From contig JAMYHX010000605.1 in NCBI GenBank assembly GCA_025529335.1, forward strand, positions 1 through 22,458: a stretch of 22,458 nt of DNA. The letters run 5' to 3'. The position numbers and the translations under genes were made by a program. A model generated the notes under the pieces. The model was given only the letters and a program-made list of their open reading frames with translations, was not told where the DNA came from and searched no databases. Numbering within the stretch: position 1 is the first letter of the stretch; each line of letters starts with the position of its first letter. This document shows positions 9,513 to 19,209 of the stretch, piece by piece. Source of the stretch: Rhizopus sp. PT2906. Taxonomy: Eukaryota; Mucoromycota; Mucoromycetes; Mucorales; Rhizopodaceae.

Positions 9513-9986
9513 ATGACATTTACTTATTTAAACCATCACCGTCTTCTTTGTTTATGCCTGACTGTGCTTATCATTTTGTTGTCTTTGATAAATTATAGTT
9601 CAAAGTCGAAACCAATCTATATCCACGAACAGGATTCACGTTTGCTTGTATCTCAAGCCATTCTTGATCGTCGTCTTATATCCACTCTGGTTGCATCACA
9701 GGCTTCTATTTTCTGCCCTTTATTTATCATGTTGATACCTCCATCACAGACAATTTCTATCACAGAAAAGATTTGTCAGGTATTTATGCCGCTCGGATTA
9801 GCGGCCAGTTGGATCTTTGCCATCCTGTTTGACTTGAAAACTATGACGGATGATTGCTGTGTGTTCATGTTGGCACATGGATTAAAGTACATAATCAGCT
9901 TACTGTTTACTATTGAATCATGTATCATGTTTATCAATCCACAAGAACATATAGAACTTGTTCCAGAGGCACAAGAGAAAGTATAA
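9513..9986 (+). CDS. Unknown four-transmembrane protein
   Basis: This single-exon frame encodes 157 aa from the ATG at 9513. The frame stays open upstream to 9459, but that part would read a pyrimidine-rich leader ending TTTCCTAG, which looks like untranslated or intron sequence. Four hydrophobic segments are visible. They lie near residues 11-28 (L-L-C-L-C-L-T-V-L-I-I-L-L), about 58-76 (S-T-L-V-A-S-Q-A-S-I-F-C-P-L-F-I-M), about 90-108 (F-M-P-L-G-L-A-A-S-W-I-F-A-I-L-F) and about 115-140 (C-C-V-F-M-L-A-H-G-L-K-Y-I-I-S-L-L-F). A short acidic tail follows. This resembles small four-helix membrane proteins such as MARVEL-type proteins in outline only. I do not recognise a family and suggest no function. 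An AATAAA lies at 10033-10038, and the arrestin gene begins 114 bp downstream on the same strand. Confidence 0.62.
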   Translation: MTFTYLNHHRLLCLCLTVLIILLSLINYSSKSKPIYIHEQDSRLLVSQAILDRRLISTLVASQASIFCPLFIMLIPPSQTISITEKICQVFMPLGLAASWIFAILFDLKTMTDDCCVFMLAHGLKYIISLLFTIESCIMFINPQEHIELVPEAQEKV

Positions 9987-10100
9987 AATATGCAAATGTT
10001 ACCATTTTTGGCTCTTATTGAACCTGTCCAAAAATAAAACTAATAGACACATTCCTTTTTCTTTTGATTTCTTCCCTTTTCAATTATTTAATTATTCTTG

Positions 10101-11368
10101 ATGTCGCTTGTGCGTCAATATAAACATTGGACACTTTTGCTTTATCATGCATTACGTGCACCTACAATCCAGATTTATATGAAATCACCCTCTGTTGTCG
10201 CAGGTCAAGATATTTCAGGCACGGTTGTCATTGAACATTACCAGAGCACCATCTTTGGTGTCACTGTCAATGTGATAGGGAAGGAAGGTAAAGAGGGAAT
10301 GATTGTTGTACGAAGAAAACACTCATATCCATTAAAATGTAGTCAACAAACAGAGTCACGTCTTTCTCAAGGACACCATTCTTCAACTGGATTCTATTGA
10401 CATGGAACACAAACTGACGCTGTCGTTCAACCACAGGCTGTCGGATCTATTGAGTGGCACCTATGCGCATAAAAAGGGTTCCATTCAGTACTACATTCAA
10501 TGGTAACTATTTATAATCATGTGTGACTAGGCTAATTATATTTTAAAGCGAGCTTTGGTATACACGTTTGGGTAGCATAGAGAGGGTGAGAGTAAAGAAA
10601 CGATTTGAGCTGTATTCAAATATGAATCATTACATGAATGTGGATAAGCCTATATCTTTTTCATCCTCACATTCTGACATGTCTATTGACTTTTATATGC
10701 CTCGTACTGTCTGGATAACAGACAATACACCTATTTATATACATTTGGCCATTCAAAACAACGCACTGGACCACAGTGTAAGGGATTATTTTTGCGTTAT
10801 TCTATTTATTCATTTACATCTACATTTAGATTAATGAAATTAAACTGAGACTAGTCAAACGATTTAAGCAAAATAAAGAAATCATTGCGACTAGTTCAAG
10901 TCTAGGATGGTGGCAACCTTTAGAACCAGAACATCAAGATGTTATTCTGATGACAATACGACCACCTGTAAGTAATAAACATTCTGCTTGCAATCAACTC
11001 ATCTTTTGCATAGGCAAATGAATTTACCATCTCACAACAAGGAAACATGAGCGTCTCTTTTGAAGTACAAGCATTTACACGCTCCCAAAGGTTCAAAAAA
11101 GACATCATGTTGGCCAACATACCTGTTATTCTTGTCCATCCCATGTCATCCACTACATTTTCACCACCACTACTTCTTCAAGTGCCTCAGATAGCCTTTC
11201 CACCCAGCATACGATACTATCCACATAAAACTCTTTTAGGCAAGATGAAAAAGAGTATATCCAGTTGGATTCACAAATCACCTTCGATCTCATCTTATGC
11301 TTCTACTGCGACTACAAGCACTGCGCGAAACGTGGCAAGCTTTGCTACAGAAAAAGTAGAGATTCCTT

Positions 11369-11370
<2 letters not shown>
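10101..11370 (+). CDS. Arrestin-like (alpha-arrestin fold) protein
   Basis: Five exons are predicted: 10101-10287, 10343-10502, 10549-10777, 10830-10967 and 11014-11370. They total 1071 nt, or 356 aa. Introns are 55, 46, 52 and 46 nt, all in frame. The N-terminal half has arrestin-N features: Y-M-K-S-P-S-V-V-A-G-Q-D-I-S-G-T-V-V-I near residues 28-46, and S-L-S/L-T-L-S-F-N-type strands followed by L-L-S-G-T-Y-A-H-K-K-G-S-I-Q-Y. The C-terminal half contains the second beta-sandwich (D-F-Y-M-P-R-T-V-W-I, then I-N-E-I-K-L-R-L-V-K-R). The tail is Ser/Thr-rich. Fungal alpha-arrestins link cargo receptors and transporters to Rsp5-type ubiquitin ligases through PPxY motifs. I see no PPxY here, so a Rsp5-adaptor role is not supported. 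The stop TAG is followed after one base by a 61-A tract. Confidence 0.78.

Positions 11371-11371
<1 letters not shown>

Positions 11372-11432
<61 letters not shown>
11372..11432. repeat. 61-base poly(A) tract after the arrestin-like gene
   Basis: Sixty-one consecutive A residues begin two bases after the TAG stop of the arrestin-like gene. A genomic AATAAA (11449-11454) lies downstream. The tract is therefore encoded ahead of the normal cleavage site and would be transcribed in the 3' UTR. It could also be a retroposition scar or a locus prone to assembly error. Confidence 0.9.
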
Positions 11433-11434
<2 letters not shown>

Positions 11435-11629
11435 TGTGTACATTGAATGAATAAAGGGTTTTTCTGTAGAAATAAAATATCAAGTCTACTCTTTCAATGT
11501 GTGTGTGTGTGGACAAATCCAGACATTGTGACTGTTTTATGATTGCTCTATGCGCACCCTCCTATGGAACAGTTTTACGAATGCGCATAATTCTGTCTGT
11601 CTCTCTCTTTCTCTTTCTCTTCAAAGAAA

Positions 11630-12592
11630 ATGAATGAAGCCCAACTTAATTTATCCACAAAACAAAAGCTTGAACCTTTTCTTTTATTATCAAAATCAGC
11701 CAAAGGCATAGCCTGCTGTCAGCTTATAATGGACGCTTTAAATGCGCCAGGTGTTTTTGTATTCACAGAGCTTTATGAATCACCCAACATTGTTCAAGTA
11801 AGTAATTATGCACTTTTAAAATCAAGTGCTAAGGATTCTTTTCTATAGGCCTCACAATTACCCCAAGTGATACCCTACTACCAACTTTTACGCATATTTC
11901 TTTATGGCACATTTAAAGAATATCAACAACAAAAACACAATTTACCAACATTATCAACAACACAGATAAAAAAGCTTAGACAATTAACCCTTGTTTCTCT
12001 TTCAGAACACACGCAGGTATAAATAATACTTGCTATTTACAAAGAAATAACTGATATCTGTATGTTATAGACATTGGATTATGTCTTTTTATTAAACGAA
12101 CTAGATATAGCCACAGTTCGCGAACTGGAGGATTTGATTATGGATGCCATGTATGATGGTCTCTTGACGGGTAAATTAGATCAACGCCAACAACAGCTTT
12201 TAGTGACCAAGGCGATCGGACGAGATGTGAGACCAGAGCAGCTTGACGAAATGATGGAAACACTGGGTGCATGGTCAGCACAGACAGCCAGGACACTTGC
12301 CCGTCTAGATGCCAATATAGCCCATCTGCAGGAGACAGTTCAGACAAATCAGCAGGCCAAGGCTGACTTTAATCGACAGATAGAAGATATTAGGAAGGAA
12401 TGTAGAGAGAGCAGTCATAGCTTGTCGAATGAAGTTCTTCAAGAAGATGGCAGATCGTCAAGAAAGGCAAGGGACGCGTATAATATTCGAAAGAGGTATG
12501 CTAATCCTTTCCTAACCCGATGCATGTGTTAACGTTAAGAGAATAGTAGAGGGCCAAAACGATTTTTGGCGGAAAAGTTAAACCAATTCTAA
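11630..12592 (+). CDS. COP9 signalosome complex subunit 7 (PCI domain)
   Basis: Four exons are predicted: 11630-11797, 11849-12016, 12071-12495 and 12547-12592. They total 807 nt, or 268 aa, matching the 260-275 aa of animal CSN7. Diagnostic segments are F-L-L-L-S-K-S-A-K-G, N-A-P-G-V-F-V-F-T-E-L-Y-E, L-Q-L-L-type R-I-F-L-Y-G-T-F, L-R-Q-L-T-L-V-S-L-S, E-L-E-D-L-I-M-D-A-M-Y-D and G-K-L-D-Q-R. Together they form the PCI/winged-helix part (about 50-165), followed by a coiled-coil helix (about 170-230). CSN removes NEDD8 from cullins and so controls SCF ligases; CSN7 is a scaffold subunit. The last exon is the least certain: a nearer acceptor (ending 12540) would give a tail of only R-E. The chosen one gives a basic tail (R-G-P-K-R-F-L-A-E-K) and the family length. 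Its AATAAA (12609-12614) lies inside the convergent methyltransferase's stop codon region. Confidence 0.9.
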
Positions 12593-12606
12593 AATTTATT
12601 TTAATA

Positions 12607-13709
12607 TCAATAAACCGGTTTCTTGGCCATCCAACAGTTGACTCTTGTAAATGATTGATATTCTTCAAATTCATCGCATACTTCACCTACTGCGACGTCA
12701 TAGTCCATAGATGACATGCTCCATCGTTGCATATATTCGTTCTTTTTGTTCTTCAAGAATGCCTTTTGAATATCTTTATTCATAAAACCAAATTGCTTTT
12801 GATCTAACAGAAATATATCAATAAAATAAGCCAAAATCATTCTTTTTGCTTACCTGATTCAGTTGGCCATTCACCAATTGGTATGTCTATTGTTATTAAT
12901 TCTATGTCTATAAATCCTATTTGAGATAAGGCGTCTCGTAGTGTTGATAACTCCCAGTCGATCTTCGTTTGGTCAAATTGTTCCTTGTAGAAAGCATGGA
13001 GTGCTTGCAGGACAGGGCCTGGATTATGATGTAAAAGGTCTTGTTCGATCAATTCTAATGATCCACCTGGCTTGAGGACACGAAACATTTCTGAAAAGAC
13101 ATGAATCCAGTGATCTTTTTGCAGACAGGTGACCATGTTTCTTTGAAATAGGCTGACATCATAGATAATTATTATAAGGCGCATTTTTCTTTTAAAAGGA
13201 AACTTACAAGTCCACTGAATCTGGCTCTATTGGCCAAGTTTCAATGATATTAGCCCGATAGAAAGTTTGATTTGATAACTGAATATCAGGTAATTTAAGA
13301 TCTAAACCAATCACCTGAGCATCAGGATACTGTGTCGCCATTTCTAGTACCCAAATGCCATTTCCTATTCCTGATTCTACAATTCGCTTAGGCGAGTCTA
13401 ATAAGGTGCGTGTGTTGCCTTTGCGTACGTTTTTTAATAAATAATGCTAAAGCTCAAGTGTTACCGACTTGTGTAAGCCTTTTTTTGTGTATTTACTTGT
13501 CTCTGTTCTCTATCGTGCTCCTTGATATCTTCTTCTCTTTTCATTATAGATGCAATACTTTGTTTTCGCTTAGCAAAGAATTCGGTGATAGACGACCTTC
13601 GACTACTTGCAATTGAACCAATATTGGTCGAAATAGACGTCGATGGCTTTATCACTGCGTCTTGTTTCTTTTTATTCTGTATATTAATTTTACTTGACTG
13701 GTTACCCAT
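12607..13709 (-). CDS. SAM-dependent class I methyltransferase with N-myristoylation-type N-terminus
   Basis: Four exons are predicted: 13709-13497, 13446-13208, 13152-12854 and 12803-12607. They total 948 nt, or 315 aa. Introns are 50, 55 and 50 nt, all in frame. The Rossmann methyltransferase marks are motif I, V-E-S-G-I-G-N-G-I-W (94-103), an acidic residue D120 after V-I-G-L, and the post-core R-V-L-K-P-G-G-S-L-E-L-I-E (175-187). The first residues M-G-N-Q-S-S-K fit the N-myristoyltransferase consensus (Gly2, Ser6), so membrane attachment is plausible. A Ser/Lys/Arg-rich linker and E-H-D-R-E-Q-R-Q-H-Y precede the catalytic domain, an arrangement I associate with a fungal methyltransferase family of unknown substrate (LaeA-like in the broad sense). 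The substrate cannot be read from the sequence. The stop lies 14 bp from that of CSN7, tail to tail. Confidence 0.82.
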
Positions 13710-13793
13710 TTATGTAAAAGAAAAGAAACAGGAGAAAGAGGGAAAAAGGAGAGTTGGACAATTGTCAAGATGCCCTGTTACACAGAATGGAAA

Positions 13794-14490
13794 TTAAACT
13801 GTGTCTCCAGTTTTTTTTTTAATCATTTCACTGAATTTTGCAGGTTGAGGTTCAATGTCCTCTCCAACGGTCACAGATGGTCTGTCCAACTGGAATATAA
13901 TGCTTATATAATATGATGCAACAATAATATTCTTTACTCATGTTAAGAAAGAAAGAAAAAAAAAAGACTTTATAACCACTTTGCTTTTATGCAAATTTAT
14001 TTTTAGTTTAGTGTAAGGTTGCCTCAACATCAGCCAACATATTTTATTCCGCTCAGCGCAGATGCACCTGTAAAATTTAGTATTTGTCTTTATTCTCCAT
14101 CAATTCCGGAGAATGATGATTGGTTACATCTACTTATTGTCTTCTTTTACTATTCCGTCTTTTTTATACATTTTAGTGATTTGTGTTTCAATAATGGTGG
14201 TAAAGGAGGTATTTCATAATGTGGGTTGGGTGGATACCATGGTCTCTATGGAAACGTGAGTCAATTTCAACCATAAATGAATCAACGTTACCTTGGTAAT
14301 TTGTTTTGAAAGGTCAAGTGGACGAAGATCCCATCGAACAGGTGGATCTGGACTCAGGTAGGCACTGCCTAGGATGTTTGGCATTTTATAAAATCCAGGT
14401 GGTTTCCATGTATTCTTTATATCCCATCATTAGTGTCCGTATGTTTACACATCTTTATGTAATAAGCCTTACTTTGCTATTATAATGCAT
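13794..14490 (-). CDS. Unknown small multi-exon protein (middle unresolved)
   Basis: Four coding pieces are visible on the minus strand. Exon 1 (14490-14473) encodes only M-H-Y-N-S-K. Exon 2 (14414-14292) follows a 58-nt intron and encodes a Pro/Trp-rich stretch (W-K-P-P-G-F-Y-K-M-P-N-I). Exon 3 starts at 14245 after a 46-nt intron and reads R-P-W-Y-P-P-N-P-H-Y-E-I-P-P-L-P-P. The last exon (13889-13794) encodes R-P-S-V-T-V-G-E-D-I-E-P-Q-P-A-K-F and a Lys-rich end before TAA. The joins 1-2 and 2-3 are phase 0. The link from exon 3 to the last exon is not settled. A GTATAA donor near 14174 and a TTTTACAG acceptor near 14073 suggest a middle exon, but that exon reaches a TGA unless a weak GTTGGC donor is used. 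No family was recognised. An in-frame internal ATG at 14384 is an alternative start. Confidence 0.5.
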
Positions 14491-15362
14491 CTTTTTAATA
14501 ATAAATAAATAAATAAAAAAGAGAGAGAGAGAAAAAAGGAGAGAGAGAACAATTCTGTTTATTCCACTCGAAAATAAAGTTATGTCAAAATTTAAGGGGA
14601 AGCAAAACAAACAGAAATGTGGGCGCAAGAAAAAGAGAAGAAAGAAAAACGTCAGACTTTTTCTTCCTCGTGTGTGTTGATTCATTTTACTTCATGATTA
14701 TCAGAAGTACCTGTCTATTGTCATCATACATTTTTTCTTCTCTCTTTCCCTTAAATATATCTCTCAAAACTAATTTAAACTGTCATGGTAATCTAGTTGT
14801 TGTTTATAATCACTGCTTTACTTGCCATCTTAAACCACAAACATGTACTCTTTCGACATAAACACAAAGAATATACTTCTTGGTTATTTTTTTTTTTAAA
14901 AAGGTACAATAATAATAGAGAGGGTTCAAGTAAGGAATGTAAAGCTCATTCTAAGATCATTGAATAACTTGAAAAAAAAAAGAGAATAAAAATCTCAATT
15001 ACCTTTTTTTAACGATCTGTGTTTAAATTTGATCATCAATCTAAAAAAGGACATATACATATCCAAACATAAAAACATCCTTGATTAAATACAAGCATAT
15101 ATTCATGTTGAACTGCTTACATCATCCGTCAAATTTAGAATGGAAAAGTCTCCTCCTTTTGTTTTCGCAGGTTGGAAAGATAAACAAAATGGCAATCTTG
15201 TGTAAGCCAAAGAGTCACATCTGTTTCACCAAAAAATTTTTTTTAAAAGTCACGAATTGAAAAAGTATAAAAGGGTCTCGCTCTTTCACCCTTTGTTAGA
15301 AGGGGGGGTAATAATCCCCCCTTTTTTTTTATATCAATAAAACCTCCTTCATCCCAAAAAAA
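14491..15362. other. Divergent promoter region upstream of IMP dehydrogenase
   Basis: This 870-bp stretch separates the divergent unknown gene and IMPDH. It contains (AAAT)n and (GA)n microsatellite-like sequence at about 14500-14549 and several A/T runs. No conserved coding frame is visible, though open frames on both strands cross it. The TATA element for IMPDH lies near the right end. Confidence 0.5.
15266..15272 (+). promoter_or_regulatory. TATA box of the IMP dehydrogenase gene
   Basis: TATAAAA lies 97 bp upstream of the IMPDH ATG. It is followed by a short pyrimidine-rich stretch and C/T runs typical of a strongly expressed fungal promoter. Confidence 0.6.
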
Positions 15363-17073
15363 ATGTCTACTTTTCTTGATTGTTCTACTGCAAATGCTGT
15401 CTTGAAGGAGTACGGTCGTAATGATGGCCTTTCCGTTGAAGCTTTGATGGATGAGCAACTCAGTGGTGGCTTGACTTACAATGATTTCTTGATCTTACCT
15501 GGTTTTATTGATTTCTCTGCTGATAAGGCTTCTTTGGAATCAAAGATCACAAAGAATATCACCTTGAAGACTCCTTTCCTTTCCTCTCCTATGGATACCG
15601 TCACTGAAGCCGAGATGGCTATTTCTATGGCCGTAAGTCTTTTTTGTTTATATTTCATGCAGCGTAATGTAACACATGACACATAGTTAATGGGTGGTAT
15701 TGGTATTATTCATCACAACTGCTCTGCCGAAGAGCAAGCCAATATGGTTCGTACCGTCAAGAAATTCGAAAATGGTTTCATCACTGATCCCGTCGTCTTA
15801 TCTGCTGATCACACTGTTGCCGATGTTAAGGCTATCAAGGCCAAATCTGGTTTCTGTGGTGTTCCCATTACAGGTATGTTTGTGTGTGTGTGTGTGTGTG
15901 CGTATGTGTACGTGGGGAAAAAAATATTGACTTTATAAAAAAGAAAGCGGCAAATTGCACAGCAAATTGCTTGGTATCGTCACTGCTCGTGACATTCAAT
16001 TCCACAAGGATGATACTACTCCCTTGAGAGACGTGATGACAACTGACCTCGTTGTTGGCCGTGAAGGTATTACTTTAAAGGAAGCCAACGAAATCCTTTG
16101 CTCTTCCAAGAAGGGTAAGCTCCCTATTGTCAATGCTGATGGCGCCCTCGTTGCCCTTTTGGCTCGCTCTGACTTGCTCAAGAATCAAAACTATCCTAAT
16201 GCCTCCAAGGGCTCCAAATCAAAGCAACTCTTGGTTGGTGCCGCAATTGGTACTCGTCCTGATGACAAGGATCGTTTGACTCTCTTGGTCGAGGCTGGTC
16301 TTGATGTCGTCGTCTTGGATTCTTCTCAAGGTAACTCCATCTATCAAATCGACATGATTCGCTGGATCAAGCAAAACTATCCCAAGTTGGACGTTATCGC
16401 CGGCAATGTTGTCACTCGTGAACAGGCTGCCAACTTGATCGAAGCTGGTGCTGATGGTCTTCGTATCGGTATGGGCTCTGGTTCAATCTGTATTACACAA
16501 GAAGTCATGGCCTGTGGTCGTCCTCAGGCTACTGCTGTCTACCGTGTGTCTGAATTCGCTCGCAAATTTGGTGTGCCTACTATTGCTGATGGTGGTATCG
16601 CTAACGTCGGTCACATTATTAAGGCTCTCGCTTTGGGTGCAAGTGCTGTCATGATGGGTAGTCTTTTGGCCGGTACAACCGAAACTCCTGGTGAATACTT
16701 TTATCACGACGGTCAACGTTTGAAACACTACCGTGGTATGGGCTCCATTGACGCTATGAGCCAAAAGAGTGCTACCGGCAAGGACGGTAATGCTGCCACT
16801 AAGCGTTATTTCTCTGAAGGTGATGCCGTCAAGGTTGCTCAGGGTGTTGTTGGTAAGGTCGTCGACAAAGGATCTGCTCGTAAATTCATGCAATACCTCA
16901 TCACTGGTGTTCAACACTCTTTACAAGACATTGGCTGTCACAGCGTGAATGAAATGAAGGACAAGGTCTTTGCTGGTCAGGTTCGTTTCGAAAAGAGAAC
17001 CGCTGCTGCTCAGATGGAAGGTGGTGTTCACGGTCTTCATTCTTTTGAAAAGAAATTGTACAGTACTAATTAA
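15363..17073 (+). CDS. Inosine-5'-monophosphate dehydrogenase
   Basis: Three exons are predicted: 15363-15632, 15687-15873 and 15944-17073. They total 1587 nt, or 528 aa, the normal fungal/animal length. The enzyme oxidises IMP to XMP with NAD+, the rate-limiting step of cytosolic GTP synthesis. Seen are the N-terminal G-L-T-Y-N-D-F-L-I-L-P-G; two CBS repeats between about 115 and 245 (L-G-I-V-T-A-R-D, K-G-K-L-P-I-V-N); the NAD-site D-S-S-Q-G-N-S (278-284); and the catalytic loop G-M-G-S-G-S-I-C-I-T-Q with the nucleophilic Cys at about 335. Also present are the flap/IMP-site segment Y-R-G-M-G-S-I-D-A-M and the phosphate-binding D-G-G-I-A region. Codon use is more C-ending than in neighbours, consistent with high expression. 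Intron 2 (70 nt) holds a (TG)n run and ends at an A-rich acceptor. Poly(A) signal AATAAA lies near 17103. Confidence 0.96.
15879..15901. repeat. (TG)n dinucleotide repeat in IMPDH intron 2
   Basis: About eleven TG units lie directly after the GTATGT donor of the second IMPDH intron. They are likely length-variable between strains. Confidence 0.8.
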
Positions 17074-17236
17074 GCACAATCTTTGTAATATAAAAAACAT
17101 CAATAAATGATAATGCATGTCTTCATTTCACATATATTCTTGTCTTTTTTTTATTTTGCCTTGCACAACACACAAAAGAAAAATAGGAGAGGAAGCAGAG
17201 AAGAGGGTAAATTAACGAGAAAAATGCCTAAAAATT

Positions 17237-19035
17237 TTACATAGCTTCAGTGGTGGTAATAACATCATCAATCTTTAAGATCATCTTGACTAATTGAGTA
17301 GCCAACAAGAATTGTTGACGCTTTGAGATGAGAGGATCATAAACGTATTGCTCCTTCATATCATTTGATCCCTTGTACAGACAGTCGACACCCAGCTGAT
17401 GGTTACCTGTTGTGGCTTGTTGAGCCTTGACTTCAGCTAATGTTTCAATAGGTGGCAAACCAGAGTTTTCGGCAAGAGCTAATGGTGTAGCATCTAAAGC
17501 ATCGGCAAAAGCACGCATAGCATACTGTTCGATAGTAGAGATCTCATCAGCTACCTTGGAAATGGCCAAAGAACAACTAATTTCGGCAGCACCACCACCA
17601 TAGACAACACGGTTATCACGCACCAGGTTTCTGACGGCACACATGGCATCATGGAGGGATCGCTTGGCTTCATCAATGATCATCTTGTTGCCACCACGGA
17701 CAAAGACAGTGACAGCACGGGTATTTGCACATTCTTCAATAACCAGCATTCTATCCTTGGTAGTACCAAATGTCAATTCACGTACAACACCAGCATGACC
17801 AAGCTTTTCGGGTGCAAGGTCTTCAAAACGAGGTACGATGCGACCATTGGTGGCAATGGCAATCAACTCAATTTCGGGGCCTCCCACCCAACGGACAGCA
17901 GGCAATTGATTCTGTAAGAGTAAGTGATTGGCTTCGTCATCAAAACCCCACTGACAGACGACCATGTTGGCACCAGAGTCCTTGACTTGCTTGATCATGT
18001 GTTCAAACTTTTCTCTTTCATAATTCTTGAGCTTTTCGTATTCTTCTACACTTGTAATATCAAGCTTGTGTTTAGTCTTGGGTCTAGGAGGTTCAAAGGC
18101 ACAAGTCAGAATAGCAATCTTGGCATCATGAACTTCACGAGGCATTTGAGGGTGAGACATGTCTTTGTCAACGACAACACCACGAACAAGGAGGGTATCT
18201 TCCAATGATCCACCTAACTTGCCGTCTACTTTGATCAATTCGAAATCAACGTCCTTTCTTTCAAGATCGGCAACGGACAAAACTGCGTTCACAGCGATAT
18301 CGGCAAACTGCTCATGGCACTTAGACACACTAAAAGAAATTGTAAGTATCATTTCTTTTGCTCTCTTCTCATCAACTTACATCTTACTGCCCAAACTGGT
18401 CATTGCTGTCTTTTTCAAGTTGCCGAGATTTTCTTTACTGAATTCAATCGTGTCTGAGATTTTGTCCAGATGCTCAACAGCAACATTACAAGCACGTTCA
18501 AAGCCATCAGCAATACGAATTGGGTGAATACCACGGTCCAAAAGTTGCTCACACTGTTCCAAAAGAGATCCAGCCAATACTATATAATATAAGACTACAT
18601 TACACAAACATACCAAGCAGGTTACTTACCAACAACACCAGTTGTACCATCACCAATTTCATCATCTTGACTCTTTGAAAGTTGAACAAGTAACTTTGCA
18701 ATTTGATGTTCAACTGCCATTTGATCCAAAATAGTAGCACCATCATTAGTTACTGTGATATCACCATCAGGAGATATCAATATCTTATCCAAGCCTCTGG
18801 GTCCAAGTGACGACTTGATGATGTTGGTTACAGCTTTAGCAGCTAAAATGTGAGACTAACAAGAACAGATGATTAATAAATATAACACGTGTATGATGTG
18901 TTTTTATTTTACTCGAATAGCATCTAATCCGTGTAATCTTGACTTTTGCTGTCCTTCACGAACAATAATGAAAGGTCTACCATATTCATCAGTTGCGTAC
19001 ACAGCAGAGTTGGGATCAATTCTTGCAGAAGCCAT
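17237..19035 (-). CDS. CCT5: T-complex protein 1 subunit epsilon (CCT5)
   Basis: Four exons are predicted: 19035-18913, 18855-18630, 18579-18381 and 18329-17237. They total 1641 nt, or 546 aa, against about 540-560 for the family. Introns are 57, 50, 51 and in frame. CCT5 is one of eight paralogous subunits of the cytosolic TRiC/CCT chaperonin ring, which folds actin, tubulin and WD40 proteins using ATP. The epsilon assignment rests on D-E-Y-G-R-P-F-I-I-V near the start, L-L-D-R-G-I-H-P-I-R-I-A-D-G, C-Q-W-G-F-D-D-E-A-N-H-L-L, and A-V-R-W-V-G-G-P-E-I-E-L-I-A. The ATPase motifs L-G-P-R-G-L-D, N-D-G-A-T-I-L, G-D-G-T-T-G (109-114) and Y-G-G-G-A-A-E are intact. The gene is tail-to-tail with IMPDH, with 163 bp between stops. 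Confidence 0.96.
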
Positions 19036-19209
19036 CTTAAAGAGTGCAAAAGGAGAAAAGAGGAAAGAAGGGGGAAAGAGTTTAAGCTTAAAAAATTTGC
19101 ACGTTAATTTGAAGTAGTCTGAGTTTAGATTTATGATTCTATTACTTTCTTCATTCATTTGGAGGAGTTTTTTTTTCTTTTTTCTTTAGGCATTAAAGAA
19201 AATCTGTCT

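Noticed and set aside
10098..10400. Reading the arrestin-like gene as frameshifted at about 10380
   Set aside because: A 55-nt intron (10288-10342, GTAAAG...TGTAG) restores the frame and gives a continuous arrestin-N domain, so no frameshift is needed.
13847..13858. GGTTCAATGTCC resembling a tRNA B box
   Set aside because: No A box, acceptor stem or anticodon arm fits around it, and it lies in the last exon of the unknown minus-strand gene.
16483..16917. 144-aa minus-strand frame in IMPDH
   Set aside because: It is an antisense shadow of conserved IMPDH codons, caused by codon bias; no independent features.
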